From Aldehydirespirator sp965248735 (lineage in GTDB: Bacteria > Actinomycetota > Acidimicrobiia > Acidimicrobiales > Aldehydirespiratoraceae), in assembly GCA_965248735.1 (NCBI GenBank), contig OZ252146.1, positions 3,162,001 to 3,226,000 on the forward strand: a stretch of 64,000 nucleotides of DNA. The letters run 5' to 3'. A program made the position numbers and the translations under genes. Positions 61,740 through 64,000 of the stretch are shown here, one piece after another; the first letter of the stretch is position 1; the number at the start of each line of letters is the position of its first letter. The notes below the pieces were generated by a model. It was not told where the DNA came from. It saw only the letters and a program-made list of their open reading frames with translations, and ran no database searches.

Positions 61740-62285
61740 GTGAAGCTGCGGAGGGCGGCGTGCATCGCGGCGGTGCTTGTGCTCACGGCGGCTGCGTGCT
61801 CGGGGGACGACGCCGAACAGCCGGATCGCGCCGGCATCGAGGGAAGCGGCAACGTCGAGTCTGGCGACACGGACAGCAGCACTCTCGCCGAGGCCGCCGA
61901 CGGATCGGGCACGCCCGAGCGCCTCGGCGGCGGTCGGTTCTCCGCAGTGGCCGCAGGCAGCCGCCACTCCTGTGCTCTGCGCACCGACGGCAGCGTCGAA
62001 TGCTGGGGCCTCGACCACGCGGGACTGCTCGACGCCCCCAGCGGCGAGTTCAGCTCCGTCTCGGCCTCTCGCAACCACACCTGCGCGGTGCGCACCGGCG
62101 GCAGCGTCGAGTGCTGGGGCCTGGACTACGCGGGACTGCTCGACGCTCCCGACGGGCAGTTCACGGCGGTCTCCGCGAGCCCGGGCCACTCCTGCGCCAT
62201 CCGCACCGGCGGGATCCTCGAGTGCTGGGGCACGTTCCGACCCCCGCCCGAAGGCGTGACCCTCGTCGAGCCCACCGGAGAGTAG
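61740..62285 (+). CDS. Short RCC1-type repeat lipoprotein (3 repeats)
   Basis: 181 residues from a GTG at 61740, six bases after a TACGGT box (leaderless). The signal ends TAAACSGD with a lipid-modified Cys; an acidic linker follows, then three two-cysteine repeats (CALRTDGSVECWG, CAVRTGGSVECWG, CAIRTGGILECWG) and the family C-terminal cap CWGTFRPPPEGVTLV. Three repeats are too few for a propeller, so it either oligomerises or is a shortened paralogue. Its repeats 1 and 2 are nearly identical, which points to recent duplication or loss. Confidence 0.85.
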   Translation: MKLRRAACIAAVLVLTAAACSGDDAEQPDRAGIEGSGNVESGDTDSSTLAEAADGSGTPERLGGGRFSAVAAGSRHSCALRTDGSVECWGLDHAGLLDAPSGEFSSVSASRNHTCAVRTGGSVECWGLDYAGLLDAPDGQFTAVSASPGHSCAIRTGGILECWGTFRPPPEGVTLVEPTGE

Positions 62286-62295
62286 GTTTCTTGCT

Positions 62296-62457
62296 GTGAG
62301 GCAACCTCGACAGTGGCTGGCTGGCGAGACGATGAGACGGCTGCGATTCGGCCTCCGAGTGCAGGAGGAGTACGCCGCCTTGCGGAGCGACACCGACGCC
62401 TGGGCCGCCTACTTGGCTGAGGCGGAGTCGTCTTACGTTGCCGACGGCATCGATTGA
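62296..62457 (+). CDS. Small hypothetical protein
   Basis: 53 residues: (V)RQPRQWLAGETMRRLRFGLR then VQEEYAALRSDTDAWAAYLA and a short acidic end. A TAGGTT box lies 7 bases before the GTG (leaderless). Strongly helical and charged, like a small antitoxin or regulator, but no family is recognised. It stands just before the ROK kinase gene, with 34 bp between. Confidence 0.5.
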   Translation: MRQPRQWLAGETMRRLRFGLRVQEEYAALRSDTDAWAAYLAEAESSYVADGID

Positions 62458-62491
62458 CGAATTTGGCTTGTCGAGAACGAAGGACGAGGTG

Positions 62492-63370
62492 GTGACGCGC
62501 GAGCTGGTGGGGGCGGTGGAGGCGGGCGGGACGAAGTTTCGGTGCGCGGTGGTGTCCGCGGACATGATCGTTGTCGAGTCCGTTTCCGTGCCGACAACCG
62601 ACCCGGGCACGACGCTGGCAGCCGTCGCCGAGTTCTTTGGCCAGGCTCAGCCAGTGGCAGCACTGGGCATCGCCTCGTTCGGCCCCGTCGATCTTGATCC
62701 CGACTCGCCCGGCTACGGGGCGCTGGTAGGCACGCCCAAACCGGGTTGGTCGGGTGCCCCGATTCTGGGCCGACTGTCGGAGGCGCTCGGGGTGCCCGCT
62801 GCCATTCAGACCGACGTGGAAGCGGCCGCGGTGGCCGAGCAGACTCTGGGGTTGGCGCCCCGGCCTCGGTGTCTCGCCTATGTGACCGTCGGCAGCGGGA
62901 TCGGCGCGGCCGTCGCCGTGGACGGGACGCCCTGGCGGGGACGCCACCACAGCGAGCTGGGACACATCGGTGTGCGCCGCGTCGCCGGTGACGACTACCC
63001 GGGACGCTGCCCGTTCCACCGCGACTGCCTGGAGGGGATGGCCTGCGGACCCGCCATGGCCGAGCGCTGGGGCATCGATCCCTCCGACACCGACGGGCGC
63101 GAAGACATCTGGCATCTCGAGGCCACCTATCTCGCCCAGCTTGTGCGGGTGCTCGCCTACTCGTTCGCCCCCGACAGGATCGTGTTCGGCGGCGGCGTCG
63201 GCGCCCGCCCCGGCCTGGCCGAGATGATCCGGTCCGAGAGCCGCACAGATCTCGGCGGCTACGCCGACTACAGCGTCGGCGATGACAACTTCGTCACGGC
63301 TCCAGCATTGGGCGACGACTCCGGCCTCCTCGGCGCGGCGCTCATAGCCCGAGCCCTGGTCAGCGCCTGA
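62492..63370 (+). CDS. ROK-family sugar kinase (fructokinase-like)
   Basis: 292 residues from a GTG at 62492 with AAGGA seven bases upstream. ATP-binding GAVEAGGTKFRCAVVS, sugar-binding and catalytic region TDVEAAAVAEQTLG with VTVGSGIGAAVAVDG, and the zinc-binding ROK signature GHIGVRR..GRCPFHRDCLEGMACG. The CPFHxxCLEG form is typical of bacterial fructokinases of the ROK group. Phosphorylates a hexose, probably fructose or mannose. No sugar transporter is adjacent. Confidence 0.9.
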   Translation: MTRELVGAVEAGGTKFRCAVVSADMIVVESVSVPTTDPGTTLAAVAEFFGQAQPVAALGIASFGPVDLDPDSPGYGALVGTPKPGWSGAPILGRLSEALGVPAAIQTDVEAAAVAEQTLGLAPRPRCLAYVTVGSGIGAAVAVDGTPWRGRHHSELGHIGVRRVAGDDYPGRCPFHRDCLEGMACGPAMAERWGIDPSDTDGREDIWHLEATYLAQLVRVLAYSFAPDRIVFGGGVGARPGLAEMIRSESRTDLGGYADYSVGDDNFVTAPALGDDSGLLGAALIARALVSA

Positions 63371-63407
63371 CCTCCTACGCCATCGTTAGCTCGCTACCCT
63401 GCCCGCG

Positions 63408-64000
63408 GTGTGGCTCTTGAAGTCTTGGTGCTGGACTGGGAGAACCAGAGCCCTCCTTGCGCTGGTCCCCCTAGCCAACGCTTGCGGCCAGGCGAGCGAG
63501 TCGGGGCAATCGCTCGTCCCTTCCGATTCGGGGATCGAGGAACTCGAAGCCCCCACGGCAAACGACCGGTAGAGGCCTGTCGTCCAAGTGCCGCGCCAGC
63601 CAGACTTGCAGGCGGCCGCCGAGGATCCAGGCGCTTCCACACGCGATTCTCCGGAGCTTCCCGCCACCTCGTCACCGTCCACAGAGACCAACACCACGAC
63701 CGACAAAGATCCCACCACCTCGTCACCGTCCACAGAGACCAACACCACGACCGACAAAGATCCCACCACCTCGTCACCGTCCACAGAGACCAACACCACG
63801 ACCGACAAAGATCCCACCACCTCGTCACCGTCCACAGAGACCAACACCACGACCGACAAAGATCCCACCACCTCGTCACCGTCCACAGAGACCAACACCA
63901 CGACCGACAAAGATCCCACCACCTCGTCACCGTCCACAGAGACCAACACCACGACCGACAAAGATCCCACCACCTCGTCACCGTCCACAGAGACCAACAC
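63408..64000 (+). pseudogene. Lipoprotein gene with Thr/Ser-repeat linker and an in-frame amber codon (continues beyond window)
   Basis: GTG 63408, seven bases after a TACCCT box. The signal contains ALLALVPLANAC with a lipobox. After 54 codons a TAG (63570-63572) interrupts, yet the same frame stays open from there to the end of the window and enters TSSPSTETNTTTDKDPT repeats like a normal exported linker. Either a recent nonsense mutation, a sequencing error, or two separate genes. The opposite-strand frame through the repeat is not considered real. Confidence 0.6.
63663..64000 (+). repeat. 51-bp tandem repeat at the right edge
   Basis: Nearly identical 51-bp units, each beginning gatcccaccacctcgtcacc, run to the end of the window (at least six full units; gat starts at 63708, 63759 and so on). 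Each encodes DPTTSSPSTETNTTTDK, a typical cell-wall linker. Identity between units is essentially complete, so expansion is recent. Confidence 0.95.

Noticed and set aside
63386..64000. Minus-strand repeat protein (VSVDGDEVVGSLSVVVL units)
   Set aside because: The plus strand has a lipoprotein signal and a Thr/Ser linker of known style; the minus frame has no start signal inside the window.

Overview
The window is high-GC chromosomal DNA from an actinobacterium. The inference rests on GC-rich codon use, many GTG starts, several promoters whose -10 box lies 6-7 bases from the start codon (leaderless style), an F420-type LLM oxidoreductase, and abundant family III CoA-transferases and acyl-CoA dehydrogenases. 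The gene complement looks like class Acidimicrobiia, but there is no rRNA or other marker to prove this.

Layout. 0-18 kb is an accessory region: the 5' part of a PaeR7I/XhoI-like restriction endonuclease running off the left edge, an ISL3 element abutting a truncated HAD-hydrolase copy, secreted or lipoprotein genes, a tyrosine integrase split by a DD35E insertion sequence, and three genes of defence type (two HEPN proteins and one unknown). It ends at the 3' end of a tRNA-Pro gene. 18-34 kb is conserved housekeeping DNA: zinc-ribbon protein, SpoIIE phosphatase, der, DUF512 radical SAM, a pseudokinase, the run lepA-hrcA-dnaJ-rsmE, rpsT, holA, comEA-comEC and a thioredoxin-TPR protein. 34-37 kb has an LLM oxidoreductase, tRNA-Ala, and a RES/Xre toxin-antitoxin pair. 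37-54 kb is dominated by acyl-CoA and acid catabolism (FAD-linked oxidase, two CaiB/BaiF CoA-transferases, 3-hydroxyisobutyrate-type dehydrogenase, a phosphotransferase, enoyl-CoA hydratase, HpcH aldolase, MaoC-type hydratase, two acyl-CoA dehydrogenases) plus Tpx and a group II decarboxylase. A visibly lower-GC insert interrupts it at about 43.2-44.5 kb. 54-64 kb is a cell-surface or redox cluster: membrane sulfite-oxidase-like protein, aspartic protease, three RCC1-type repeat lipoproteins, a YceI/cytochrome c/copper-monooxygenase fusion, a ROK sugar kinase, and a Thr/Ser-repeat lipoprotein gene with an in-frame amber codon.

Two themes recur. First, short tandem duplications sit on gene boundaries: they copy the last codons plus stop codon, or the start region, of the neighbouring gene (der, rpsT, rsmE, the thioredoxin gene, and an acyl-CoA dehydrogenase/CoA-transferase junction), and in-frame versions extend linkers of exported proteins. 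Second, the RCC1 lipoproteins carry 14, 14 and 3 copies of a two-cysteine repeat of about 37 residues and share a C-terminal cap, and a 13-bp perfect inverted repeat brackets the start codon of the first. The most interesting candidates for new biology are this surface-propeller cluster, the HEPN/unknown/HEPN trio beside tRNA-Pro, and the boundary-duplication process.
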